Shown: positions 1 to 7,648 of the stretch, piece after piece
Position numbering within the stretch: position 1 is the first letter of the stretch
How the letters are laid out: the number at the start of each line of letters is the position of its first letter
Origin: CAZWHE01 sp964633825
Lineage (GTDB): Bacteria; Planctomycetota; B15-G4; CAYZWU01
Assembly (NCBI GenBank): GCA_964633825.1
Contig: CAZWHE010000017.1
Coordinates: 1-41,332 of the forward strand
Reading direction: 5' to 3'
Length of the DNA: 41,332 nt
Notes under the pieces: generated by a model
The model's input: the letters and a program-made list of their open reading frames with translations, nothing else
Databases searched by the model: none
What the model was told of the DNA's origin: nothing
Position numbers and translations under genes: made by a program

Positions 1-10
1 CCGGGAGGGG

Positions 11-48
11 CCGCCCCTTTGGGGCGGTAAATAAAAACCGATTTTTTG
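11..48 (+). terminator. Possible intrinsic terminator of a gene upstream of the window
   Basis: A perfect 7-bp stem CCGCCCC/GGGGCGG with a TTT loop lies at 11-27. An A-rich stretch follows and a run of six T only begins near 42, so the T tract is displaced. It would end a plus-strand gene lying left of the window. No other feature is seen in 1-114. Confidence 0.3.
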
Positions 49-114
49 ACCCAGATGTCGTGCTATGGCGCGTGGTCCACCGGCCTGAGCCGATGTTTTT
101 TGCATAGTTGAGGT

Positions 115-762
115 CTACTCTTCCTTTATCTTTTTGAAAACAGCTTCAGCCCTGGCGTGTCTCTCCGGGGGCGCATCGCCGTGCCTGTGCTCGGGGCCCG
201 GGCCCTCCCAGTGATGGACGACCTCGAAACCGCCGGCGATTTCGGCCGCGAGGCCGGCGAAAAGTTCCAGGATCTCACCCGGCTCCAGATATGTTTTCAT
301 CCCGCCCCGGCCCTCTTTGAAAGCAGGATCCGCCGTGGTGAAAGCGGTGACAAAGACCAAGCCCCCCGGACCGGTCCAATCGCTCGCTTTTCCCACGAGG
401 AGCCCGATCGACTTCAGCGTCAATATCTGAACGAGACCGAAGAGGAGAACGCCCGAATAAGCCGCGGTCCCGGGAATTGACGTTCCGGGAACAAATGTCT
501 CGAACCCGCAGCGCTTCGTTCGGATGGGAAGGTTCTCCTTCGCGGCGGCGGCGGCGATCGATTCGACCGCGGCCTTTGACGGATCGATGGCATGGACGGC
601 GAATCCTTCGCGCGCCAGAAAGAGAGCGTTGCGGCCCTGGCCCGCTCCGATGTCGAGCACGGGCCGGGATTTGTCCATCTCGCGAACGAACTTTCGCAGA
701 AGGGCCTCGGGTTCCGGGCCGAAGAGATCGGGCGTTTTCTTGTAAGCCTCGTCGTAATTCAT
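115..762 (-). CDS. Class I SAM-dependent methyltransferase
   Basis: A 215-residue cytosolic protein with a Rossmann-like methyltransferase fold. The glycine-rich AdoMet-binding motif VLDIGAGQGRNALFLA is at about residues 35-50, and the acidic residue ending strand 2 is in AVHAIDPS (about 56-63). The N-terminus (NYDEAYKKTPDLFG) resembles the TehB/UbiE-like small-molecule methyltransferases. The substrate cannot be read from the sequence. The start at 762 was chosen because the homologous region begins there; the open frame runs to 828, but its extra 22 residues are poorly conserved in character. It is transcribed divergently from the SGNH gene at 849, with a TATAAT-like box at 793-798 on its strand but no good -35. 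Confidence 0.75.
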   Translation of the reverse strand: MNYDEAYKKTPDLFGPEPEALLRKFVREMDKSRPVLDIGAGQGRNALFLAREGFAVHAIDPSKAAVESIAAAAAKENLPIRTKRCGFETFVPGTSIPGTAAYSGVLLFGLVQILTLKSIGLLVGKASDWTGPGGLVFVTAFTTADPAFKEGRGGMKTYLEPGEILELFAGLAAEIAGGFEVVHHWEGPGPEHRHGDAPPERHARAEAVFKKIKEE

Positions 763-848
763 GGCAGGTCGCAATCTCTCAAGTGAGATGCTATTATACC
801 CCTTTTCCGGTGCGCCCGCCTTCCTCATAAGAATGGAGCTCGCACAAA

Positions 849-1637
849 ATGAGCCGTTTTGTCGCCGTCCATTTCATCGCTTTGATCCTCCTCGGCTCGG
901 GCGCAACGGAGGAAAAGAATCCTCCCCTCTGCATCGGCGTCATGGGCGCGAGCGTGAGCGCCGGTTTCATGTGCGGCGTGACGATCGCCGATGTTCTGGA
1001 CAAGGCGATCACCGTTCCCCACAAGGTCGTCGACTCATCGACGGAGTCGTTCTTCCTCGCCCCGGAGTTCACGGGGAAAAACTCTCTCAACCGAATGAAA
1101 AAGGAAAATCCCGGCGCCGTGATCGGCCTCGATTTCTTTTTCTGGTACTCCTACGGGATCATGACCTTCGAAGAGCGGCGGGATCTATTGAGAAAGGGAT
1201 GTTCCCTGGCCGGCGAGCTCGACTGCGTCTTCATCGCCGGAGACATTCCCGACATGCGGGAAGCGGCCGGCGGCATGCTCCGGAAGGAACAAATCCCGTC
1301 CCCCGAGGAGATCGCCGAGCTCAACACGCAGCTCCGCGCCTGGGCGGCCAAGCGCCCCAATATCCATATCGTTCCCCTCGCCGAATGGATAACGAGCCTG
1401 AAAAAGGGAAAAGCGATCAAGGTCAACGGAAAGAAGCGGTCCTTCAAAAAGAAAGAGATCCTCCAGCAAGACGACCTCCATGCGACACCGAAGGGAACGG
1501 TTCTGCTTGCAGTCAAATGCCTTGAACATCTTGCCGAAACCGGGAACACGATCGACAAGAAAGCACTCCTTCTCGATGTGGATTCGCTTGCAGCCGCAAT
1601 CGCGAAAGAAAAAGAGCTCGAGCCTGTTGAAAGGTAA
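849..1637 (+). CDS. Secreted SGNH/GDSL-like hydrolase
   Basis: A 262-residue protein with a short hydrophobic signal-like N-terminus (about residues 1-19). Block I reads MGASVSAGF, giving a candidate nucleophile Ser35 in a G-x-S context. Block V reads DDLHATPKG, with D208-x-x-H211 as the acid/base pair. The block III oxyanion motif is less clear; AGDIPD is the candidate. These are the hallmarks of the SGNH esterase/acyl-hydrolase superfamily, although Gly-Ala-Ser replaces the usual Gly-Asp-Ser. GGAG at 834-837 serves as ribosome binding site. It is followed after 3 bases by the selenocysteine-containing AhpD-like gene, so the two are probably cotranscribed. The substrate is unknown. Confidence 0.65.
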   Translation: MSRFVAVHFIALILLGSGATEEKNPPLCIGVMGASVSAGFMCGVTIADVLDKAITVPHKVVDSSTESFFLAPEFTGKNSLNRMKKENPGAVIGLDFFFWYSYGIMTFEERRDLLRKGCSLAGELDCVFIAGDIPDMREAAGGMLRKEQIPSPEEIAELNTQLRAWAAKRPNIHIVPLAEWITSLKKGKAIKVNGKKRSFKKKEILQQDDLHATPKGTVLLAVKCLEHLAETGNTIDKKALLLDVDSLAAAIAKEKELEPVER

Positions 1638-1640
1638 GCC

Positions 1641-2198
1641 ATGGCGTATATTCAGACAATCGACGAGAAAGACGCGCGCGGCCTTCTGAAACGCGAATAC
1701 GTTTCCGCTGCAAAACGGGCCGGCCGCGTGTTCAATATCCTGAAAATCATGAGCCTCAACGCCGAAGTCCTCCAGGCTTCCATGAGGTTCTACCTGAAGC
1801 TCATGTTCGGGCCGTCCCCGCTGTCCCGTGCGCAGCGGGAGATGCTGGCCGTCGTCACATCGGCCGCCAACGGCTGTTTCTACTGAACACAAGCGCACAG
1901 CGCCGACCTCCGTGAAGAGGTCAATAACCCGAAAACCGCAGGCCTGGTCAAAGAGGACTGGCGCTCGGCCCCCCTCTCCGACGGGGATGCCGCGCTCTGC
2001 GAGTACGCCGAGAAGCTGACGCGCTCCCCTTCCGAGGTTTCCGAGGCTGATGTGAAAAAACTGCGCCATGTCGGATTTTCCGACCGCGCCGTGAGCGACG
2101 CCGCACAGGTCATCGGTTACTTCAACTATATTAACCGGATCGCCGAAGGGCTCGGTGTCGATCCGGAACCCGAGATGAAACGGGATAATTTGTCGTAA
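1641..2198 (+). CDS. AhpD-like peroxidase-related selenoprotein, in-frame UGA read as Sec82
   Basis: The frame from ATG 1641 meets TGA at 1884-1886 and continues without further interruption to TAA at 2196-2198, giving 185 residues, the usual size for the peroxidase-related AhpD-like family (carboxymuconolactone decarboxylase fold). Before the TGA stand FGPSPLSRAQREMLAVVTSA and NGCFY; after it TQAHSADLREEV and, near the C-terminus, FSDRAVSDAAQVIGYFNYIN, both typical of the family. The family motif N-x-C-x-Y-C-x-x-x-H here reads N-G-C79-F-Y-U82-T-Q-A-H86, so UGA replaces exactly the resolving or attacking Cys of C-x-x-C. A hairpin at 1905-1922 fits a bacterial SECIS. AhpD relatives act as thiol-dependent peroxidases or disulfide reductases, and Sec would raise nucleophilicity. 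A nonsense mutation is the alternative, but no other damage is visible. A conventional gene caller would report only the 81-residue stub 1641-1886. Confidence 0.85.
1905..1922 (+). promoter_or_regulatory. Candidate SECIS hairpin of the AhpD-like selenoprotein
   Basis: GACCTC (1905-1910) pairs perfectly with GAGGTC (1917-1922) around the six-base loop CGTGAA. The loop begins 24 bases after the UGA at 1884-1886 and has G as its second base. Known bacterial SECIS elements have the apical loop about 16-37 bases after UGA and a G in the first two loop positions, so this fits closely. It lies inside the coding frame, as bacterial SECIS elements do. Confidence 0.75.
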
Positions 2199-2231
2199 CG
2201 CCGCACACTCGACGAAAGGAGGGACAGAACG

Positions 2232-2666
2232 ATGCGTTTTTCAATTCGCTGTGATACGAGCCGAAGCCCGGGCAGGGGCAGGTTGCTCTTTCTCACCGTG
2301 ATCATCATTTCCGGCCTGATCGCCGGTTGTGCGGTGGTCAAAAAGGATAACAGGCGCTGCCTGAACGGGATGGACGAGCTGATCAGTCCCGATTCCACGG
2401 CGGTCCAGATCGCCCTCGCTCCCGTCATGGTCCCCACGGGAACGGCCGCCCTCGTCGTCGACATGGCGATCGTTCATCCCGCCTGCATGATCCCCGAGGC
2501 GGCCGAGGATGTTTACGACCTCTACTGGAAGCCGCGCGACATGAACTGGCTTCGTAAATCGCTTCTCTTTCCCATCCTCGCCGCAGCGACCCCGCCCACC
2601 TTTATCGCGGACTGGCTTTACCGGTCCCTCTTTCCAACCAAAACACACGACAATGAGGAGGACTAA
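2232..2666 (+). CDS. Small lipoprotein, paralog of the N-terminal part of the next gene
   Basis: A 144-residue predicted lipoprotein with a hydrophobic segment at about residues 18-32 ending in the lipobox LIAGC (Cys33). A strong AGGAGG lies at 2218-2223. The mature part, with blocks DELISPDSTAVQIALAPVMV and PTGTAALVVDMAIVHP, matches the same region of the next protein (DNLWPDST, FPTGLVAVVLDTFIVHP), so the two arose by tandem duplication. This copy lacks the long C-terminal helical domain. Function unknown; probably outer-membrane anchored. The next start codon follows the stop after 2 bases. Confidence 0.75.
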   Translation: MRFSIRCDTSRSPGRGRLLFLTVIIISGLIAGCAVVKKDNRRCLNGMDELISPDSTAVQIALAPVMVPTGTAALVVDMAIVHPACMIPEAAEDVYDLYWKPRDMNWLRKSLLFPILAAATPPTFIADWLYRSLFPTKTHDNEED

Positions 2667-2668
2667 CG

Positions 2669-3706
2669 ATGATCAATGATTATCTTCGCCCGACCCCGAC
2701 CGGCTCGGCTCTTCTCATTGCCATCCTCCTGCTCGTCCTCGTTCCAGGGGGCTGTGCTTTCGCAAACCGGGACAACACGCCGACGCTCAACCTCGTGGAG
2801 GACAATCTCTGGCCCGACTCGACCGGAGCGCGCGTCCTCCTCTTTCCCGTTATCTTTCCAACCGGTCTCGTCGCAGTTGTGCTCGACACATTCATTGTCC
2901 ACCCCGTCTCCGTCATCGACGACGCGATCGAAGACACGGGAGACGTTCTGTGGGACAACTGGGACTGGGACACCGAATACGTGACCGAGTGCGCGTCCAT
3001 TCCCTGGCGCGCCTTGATGACGCCTCTCTTTTTCACGGGCGATCTCCTGGGCCGCTCGATCTTCGACATTTCCGATCGGGCTGAGGAGGAGCGCCAGGCC
3101 GCCGAAGCCAGACAGAGTGAAGCGGTCCTGCGAGACGGAAGCGCTTCCGCCGCTGTGGAAGCCGGAGCGTTTCTCGACGAAGGAAAGCCGTCGGAAGCCC
3201 TCGACAGGATCATTGAATTTCGTGATTTTGCCGAGGAACTGCTTCCGTCCTCGACGCGCGGCAAAGCCGACCATCTCGCCGAGATCCGTCTTCTCGCCCT
3301 CGAGGCCGCACACCTTTCAGGTCGCTACTACGAGATCTACACATACAACTGGGTCCTGAGCCTGAAGAAGACGCGGTTCGCGGACGAAGCCGAGGCCATT
3401 CTCGTGGAGATGAAAAACTCGGACAACCCCCTGGCCCGGTGGGCCGTCTTCATGTCGGAGATGGATTACTTCAAAAACTACAACGACAAGCTTCCGGGCC
3501 TGCGCCGCGCCCTCTCCGATCCGAGCCCCATGATGCGCTACAGCGCCCTCGAGCTGATCGACAAGCGCTACTGGATGGGGCGGGACCTCATCCCGGAGCT
3601 GAGAAGGATCGCCGGGGAAGATCCCGATCCCATCATTCGCACCTTCGGCAGGGAGCTGATCGACCGCGTCACGCCCCTCCTCGACAAGAAGAAGGAAAAC
3701 CGATGA
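2669..3706 (+). CDS. Lipoprotein with C-terminal helical (HEAT-like) repeats
   Basis: A 345-residue predicted lipoprotein. The signal segment at about residues 12-28 ends in VPGGC (Cys29). Residues about 40-120 are paralogous to the preceding small lipoprotein. The rest is helical, with an Ala/Glu-rich stretch (about 135-190) followed by TPR-like or HEAT-like helices; the segment with LRRALSDPSPMMRYSALELI looks like a HEAT repeat (about 270-335). GAGGAG precedes the start, and its stop overlaps the ATG of the next gene in an ATGA junction, indicating translational coupling. Function unknown; the helical repeats suggest protein-protein contacts in the periplasm. Confidence 0.75.
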   Translation: MINDYLRPTPTGSALLIAILLLVLVPGGCAFANRDNTPTLNLVEDNLWPDSTGARVLLFPVIFPTGLVAVVLDTFIVHPVSVIDDAIEDTGDVLWDNWDWDTEYVTECASIPWRALMTPLFFTGDLLGRSIFDISDRAEEERQAAEARQSEAVLRDGSASAAVEAGAFLDEGKPSEALDRIIEFRDFAEELLPSSTRGKADHLAEIRLLALEAAHLSGRYYEIYTYNWVLSLKKTRFADEAEAILVEMKNSDNPLARWAVFMSEMDYFKNYNDKLPGLRRALSDPSPMMRYSALELIDKRYWMGRDLIPELRRIAGEDPDPIIRTFGRELIDRVTPLLDKKKENR

Positions 3707-4374
3707 AACTCCACCTTCTCCTTGCCGGAATCATCGTCCCGGTTTTTACAGGGTGCGGAAAGGAGGCTCCCGTGGAAACGGTCTTTTTCACTGCGTCCGA
3801 TGACGTCGAGATCTCGGGAAGCCTCTCGGGCAGCGGCCCGATCGGTATCGTTCTTGCACACGGCTTGAAGTACATCGACGGAAAAGACTCGTACCTGAGC
3901 GAAGTCAGCTACTTCGGGGAGCAGGGATTGATCGCACTCTCTTTCAGCTTTCGGGGCTACCCGGCGGAATCGATCCCGCCCATGGCGAAAGGGCGCGACA
4001 AGGACATCCTGGCGGCCGGGGCTTTCATGGCCGGGCGGGGATGCGAAAAGGTTTTCGTTCTCGGCGGCAGCATGGGCGGCTGGATCGCCCTCGACGCCGC
4101 GGCCGCTCTCGCCGAGAAACCCTGGTTCGCCGGGCTCATCCTCGTGTCGGCCGGTAATCCCGGTGCGGCCGACGGCCTCGCCTTCCCCAAGCTCTTCATC
4201 GCTGCCGAGGACGATCCCGCGATCCTCGGGCGCGTGCGCGCCATGCACGCCACGGCGGCACATCCGAAAAAGATCATTGTCTTCGAGACGGGCGGCCACG
4301 GCCAGGCCCTTTTCAAAACACGCCGGGACGAGCTGCTCGCCGAGATCGTCCGCTTTGTCAAACAGACCGACTGA
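3703..4374 (+). CDS. Lipoprotein alpha/beta hydrolase
   Basis: A 223-residue protein. The signal ends in VFTGC (lipobox Cys18), so it should be membrane anchored on the outside. The hydrolase triad can be read: nucleophile Ser123 in GGSMGG, acid Asp170 or Asp171 in AAEDDP, and His199 in ETGGHG. The oxyanion region LAHG is at about 51-54. This is the dienelactone hydrolase/acyl-peptidase-like branch of the alpha/beta fold, and the substrate is not determinable. The ATG at 3703 overlaps the preceding stop (ATGA) and was preferred over upstream codons of the same frame because those encode an Arg/Pro-rich sequence shadowing the preceding gene. Confidence 0.8.
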   Translation: MKLHLLLAGIIVPVFTGCGKEAPVETVFFTASDDVEISGSLSGSGPIGIVLAHGLKYIDGKDSYLSEVSYFGEQGLIALSFSFRGYPAESIPPMAKGRDKDILAAGAFMAGRGCEKVFVLGGSMGGWIALDAAAALAEKPWFAGLILVSAGNPGAADGLAFPKLFIAAEDDPAILGRVRAMHATAAHPKKIIVFETGGHGQALFKTRRDELLAEIVRFVKQTD

Positions 4375-4383
4375 GAAAGAACC

Positions 4384-4764
4384 ATGAAAATCATTTTCAA
4401 GATCGACAAGCTGATCCTGGAGGGAAAGCTGAACGATTCCGAGACAGCGGCGGCGTTGGCGTCCCGGCTGCCCCTCTCTTTCCGGATGGCGCGGTGGGGG
4501 GACGAGTATTACGGCGGCATCGGTCCCGACCTCGGCATCGCCGAAGCCGCCGACGCGCGCGACGAGATGGAAAAGGGCGAGATCGCCTACTGGCCCCCGG
4601 GCAACGCGCTCTGTCTCTTCTTCGGCCCCACGCCCGCGAGCCAAGGGGACGAGCCCCGGGCCGCCTCGCCCGTCAACCCGGCCGGCATCGTGTCGGGCGG
4701 CCTGGATTCTCTGAAGGGCCTCGGGCCTTCCGTTGCCGTAATCCTGACGGCTGTGGAGGAGTGA
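4384..4764 (+). CDS. Cyclophilin-like fold protein of the TM1367 family
   Basis: A 126-residue cytosolic protein. The conserved blocks RMARWGDEYYGGIG, GEIAYWPPGNALCLFFGPTP and the run ending in NPAGIVSGGLDSL match the small bacterial/archaeal cyclophilin-like proteins typified by Thermotoga TM1367. They share the cyclophilin beta-barrel, but prolyl isomerase activity is not established for them. The length is normal for the family. It starts 9 bases after the preceding stop and ends 4 bases before the endonuclease III start, so it lies in the same operon. Confidence 0.75.
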   Translation: MKIIFKIDKLILEGKLNDSETAAALASRLPLSFRMARWGDEYYGGIGPDLGIAEAADARDEMEKGEIAYWPPGNALCLFFGPTPASQGDEPRAASPVNPAGIVSGGLDSLKGLGPSVAVILTAVEE

Positions 4765-4768
4765 GCCC

Positions 4769-5431
4769 ATGGCCCTGAAACACGTCCGCGCCATCATGAA
4801 CCGCGTTTCCAAGGAGCTCGGTTTCGAAGTCCCCATCGTGACGCAGATCTCGGAAAAGACACGCGACCCCTTCCTCGTCTTGATCAGCTGCATCCTGAGC
4901 CTCAGGACGCGCGACCAGACCACGGCCGAAGCTTCGAAGCGCCTCTTCGCTCTTGCCGACAGCCCGAAAGCCATGAAGCGCCTCGGCCCGGACGCAATCG
5001 AAAAGGCGATCTATCCCGTGGGGTTCTACAAGACGAAAGCACACTCCATCATCGAGATCTGCCGCATCCTCATGGAAAACCGTGAACACCGCGTCCCCGA
5101 CACAATGGAAGGGCTCCTGGCGCTCCCCGGCGTGGGGAGAAAGACGGCCAACATCGTCCTCGTCTACGGCCATCGAAAGGACGGCCTCCCCATAGACATC
5201 CACTGCCACAGGATTCCGAACAGGATCGGATGGATCGAGACGAAGACCCCCGACGAGACGGAGCAGGTTCTCAGGAGGGAGCTTCCCAAAAAGTACTGGC
5301 GCGCTTTCAACGACCTCTTCGTTCAGTACGGCCAGAACATCTGCAAGCCCGTCGGGCCGCGGTGCGACATCTGCGTCATCGAGAAATTCTGCGCCAAGGT
5401 CGATGTCAAAGCGCGCCGCCGGAAAGATTGA
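4769..5431 (+). CDS. nth: Endonuclease III (DNA glycosylase/AP lyase)
   Basis: A 220-residue base-excision repair enzyme removing oxidised pyrimidines. The helix-hairpin-helix LPGVGRKTANIVL contains the Schiff-base lysine Lys125. The catalytic Asp143 lies in PIDIHCHRI. The C-terminal 4Fe-4S cluster motif C192-x6-C199-x2-C202-x5-C208 is intact. Length and layout are normal. It is the last gene of the run that starts at 849, and stops with TGA. In 5432-5581 no gene is seen. Confidence 0.93.
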   Translation: MALKHVRAIMNRVSKELGFEVPIVTQISEKTRDPFLVLISCILSLRTRDQTTAEASKRLFALADSPKAMKRLGPDAIEKAIYPVGFYKTKAHSIIEICRILMENREHRVPDTMEGLLALPGVGRKTANIVLVYGHRKDGLPIDIHCHRIPNRIGWIETKTPDETEQVLRRELPKKYWRAFNDLFVQYGQNICKPVGPRCDICVIEKFCAKVDVKARRRKD

Positions 5432-5581
5432 CCGTCATCCCCATGTCCGCGAGATAAAGAAACAATTGACGAAATCCGCCATGAAGGAGTAGAAGACATC
5501 TCTTTCAAAATTGCGTAGAATCAATTCATTTGGATCATTGTACTTACCAAATGACCGGCCCACACAGAAGAGGAACATGTC

Positions 5582-6541
5582 ATGAAGAAGGCGTTGGTTT
5601 GCGGCGCGGGAGGGTTTATCGGCGGGCACCTTGTGAAGAGACTCAAGAAGGAAAATTACTGGGTACGCGGGGTCGATATCAAGGAACACGAATTCTGCGA
5701 GTCCGCTGCCGATGAGTTCCTTCTTCTCGATCTTCGCGAAGAGGAGAACTGCAAGAAGGCGTTGTCGCTGGATTCGGGCCTCTTCGACGAAGTTTACCAA
5801 CTCGCGGCAGACATGGGCGGCATGGGCTACATTCACTCGGCCGAGTGTGAAATCATGCATAACAGCGCCCTGATAAACATTCATATGCCGCATCACGCCG
5901 CGGCAATGGGGATAAAGCGATATTTCTTCTCATCTTCGGTCTGCGTTTACCGCGACATGGCGCCCGGGGAACGGGAGCTGCGCGAGTCCGAAGCCGTTCC
6001 CGCAAATCCCGACAATGAATACGGCTGGGAAAAACTTTACGCCGAAAGAACGGCCATGGCCTATGAGCGGCGATACGGCATGAACGCCAGAATCGCGCGC
6101 TTTCAGAACTGCTACGGGGCGGAAGGAACATGGACGGGAGGCAGAGAAAAGGCGCCGGCCGCCATATGCCGCAAGGTGGCCGAAGTCGAGGACGGCGGCA
6201 CAATAGAGGTGTGGGGCGACGGCACGGCCATCAGGTCGTACACCCATATCGACGACATGACCGACGGCATCTACAGGCTCATGCATTCCGATCTCGAAGG
6301 CGCCGTCAATATCGGCTGCCCTCAATACGTTTCCGTCAAGGAACTGGTCGACACCGTAGCCGAAGTCGCGGGAAAGAAGATCAAGATCAAGTATGTAGAC
6401 GGTCCTGTGGGCGTTCAGTCACGGAATTTCAGCAACGATCGCATATACTCCATCGGGTGGGAGGCCAAAATCCACCTCAAGGAAGGCATAGAACGCACCT
6501 ATCCATGGATTGCCGAACAGGTGAGAGCCGCCGGAGAATAA
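5582..6541 (+). CDS. NAD-dependent nucleotide-sugar epimerase, GDP-mannose 3,5-epimerase-like
   Basis: A 319-residue extended SDR enzyme. The NAD-binding motif GAGGFIGGHL is at residues 8-17. The segment YQLAADMGGMGYIHSAE closely resembles GDP-mannose 3,5-epimerases, which move the 3- and 5-hydroxyls of GDP-mannose to make GDP-galactose. The active-site block SSSVCVYRDM and the catalytic Y-x-x-x-K in YGWEKL (about 147-152) follow. The blocks GDGTAIRSYTHIDDM and NIGCPQYVSV are standard. The next gene encodes a membrane-anchored SGNH protein, so a role in surface polysaccharide is plausible. A GAGGAAC at 5570-5576 could be the ribosome binding site. Base composition is slightly more AT-rich than in the preceding operon. 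Confidence 0.85.
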   Translation: MKKALVCGAGGFIGGHLVKRLKKENYWVRGVDIKEHEFCESAADEFLLLDLREEENCKKALSLDSGLFDEVYQLAADMGGMGYIHSAECEIMHNSALINIHMPHHAAAMGIKRYFFSSSVCVYRDMAPGERELRESEAVPANPDNEYGWEKLYAERTAMAYERRYGMNARIARFQNCYGAEGTWTGGREKAPAAICRKVAEVEDGGTIEVWGDGTAIRSYTHIDDMTDGIYRLMHSDLEGAVNIGCPQYVSVKELVDTVAEVAGKKIKIKYVDGPVGVQSRNFSNDRIYSIGWEAKIHLKEGIERTYPWIAEQVRAAGE

Positions 6542-6571
6542 CAGCCCAGCCGGCCTGCCGAGAACGCTGAA

Positions 6572-7648
6572 ATGCTCAAAAAGATCGGCCAAAAGGCTTT
6601 ACTCGTTCTGGTCTCAACGTTGGTTGCCTTTTTACTGGCCGAATCGGTGCTGCGACTCTTCGCTCCACAGGAAACGGGAACAGTCCAGTTCGCCCACGAT
6701 CCCGAGCTGGGTGCGATTCCTGTGCCCAACCAACAAGGAAGGCGCACCCGTCCCGGGGTTTATGACTACACTTATTCGAACAACTCTTTGGGCCTGCGCG
6801 CGGAAAAGGAATACAGGGCGTCCAAAATCACCGACCTGCGAGTTCTTTTACTCGGCGATTCTTTTACCTACGGCATCGGCGTAGATGACAACGAAACATT
6901 CGCCTTTCATCTCGAACACCTCCTGACCATGCAAAAACGCCCTGCAGAAGTGATCAATGCAGGCTGCGGCGGCAAAGGCACCGACTACGCTCTCAAGTTC
7001 TACGATGTACAGGGAAAGCGCTTTCAGCCGGACGTCGCTCTTCTCTGTTTTTGCCCCAACGACTATGTCGATAACGGCCGCATGATCTACTTCACAGCCG
7101 ATAATGAGGACCGCCTTGCAGTCAAATCCTTGGCCGGCAGCGTGGTTGCCAAGAAGATGTTTCTATCCGATATTCCCGGGTATCAGTGGCTGGTTTCGTG
7201 GTCGCACTTTGCCAACCTGATCAAAAAGGCGGCGATCCGCACCATTGTGGACCGCGGCGTGGAACAGGCCGCCCGAGACGGGGTCATTCATTATGGAGAA
7301 AGCAGGTATACCTGCACACGGGAGAACACTCGACTGACAAAACTGTTCTTGAACCGCCTGAACAAAGAGGTCTCGAAAGGAGGCGGCCGATTCGCCATCG
7401 TTTACATTCCCTGTGAGGACGATGTGGCTCTCTATCGCAAGAGCAAGGTCCTTTCCGAGCCGGAAAAGCGGCTTGTTCAAATGGCGGCGGACGAAGGCAT
7501 CCCCCTCTTTTCGCTCACCCGGACAATGGCCGATACAGAGGCACCCCTCATGGATCTGTATTTTGCCGAAGGCCACTGGACAGCTCCGGCTCACCGCCTG
7601 GCAGCCTCCGTTATGCACGAAGCTCTGTGCGCTTTGATCAGGGAATGA
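6572..7648 (+). CDS. Membrane-anchored SGNH/GDSL hydrolase-like protein
   Basis: A 358-residue protein with one N-terminal membrane segment (about residues 8-28) and an external SGNH domain. Block I is LLLGDSFTYG (Ser97), block II is NAGCGGKGT (about 129-137), block III is CPNDYVDN (Asn163, Asp164) and block V is FAEGHWTAPAH near residue 335. Relatives are often found in polysaccharide clusters, where they add or remove acyl groups; this fits the epimerase just upstream. Its last 11 bases overlap the end of the convergent thiolase-like gene. Confidence 0.75.
   Translation: MLKKIGQKALLVLVSTLVAFLLAESVLRLFAPQETGTVQFAHDPELGAIPVPNQQGRRTRPGVYDYTYSNNSLGLRAEKEYRASKITDLRVLLLGDSFTYGIGVDDNETFAFHLEHLLTMQKRPAEVINAGCGGKGTDYALKFYDVQGKRFQPDVALLCFCPNDYVDNGRMIYFTADNEDRLAVKSLAGSVVAKKMFLSDIPGYQWLVSWSHFANLIKKAAIRTIVDRGVEQAARDGVIHYGESRYTCTRENTRLTKLFLNRLNKEVSKGGGRFAIVYIPCEDDVALYRKSKVLSEPEKRLVQMAADEGIPLFSLTRTMADTEAPLMDLYFAEGHWTAPAHRLAASVMHEALCALIRE

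Noticed and set aside
1641..1886. AhpD-like gene as a pseudogene ended by a nonsense codon
   Set aside because: The frame stays intact and family-like after the UGA, the codon sits at the catalytic Cys, and a SECIS-type hairpin follows; selenocysteine explains all three.
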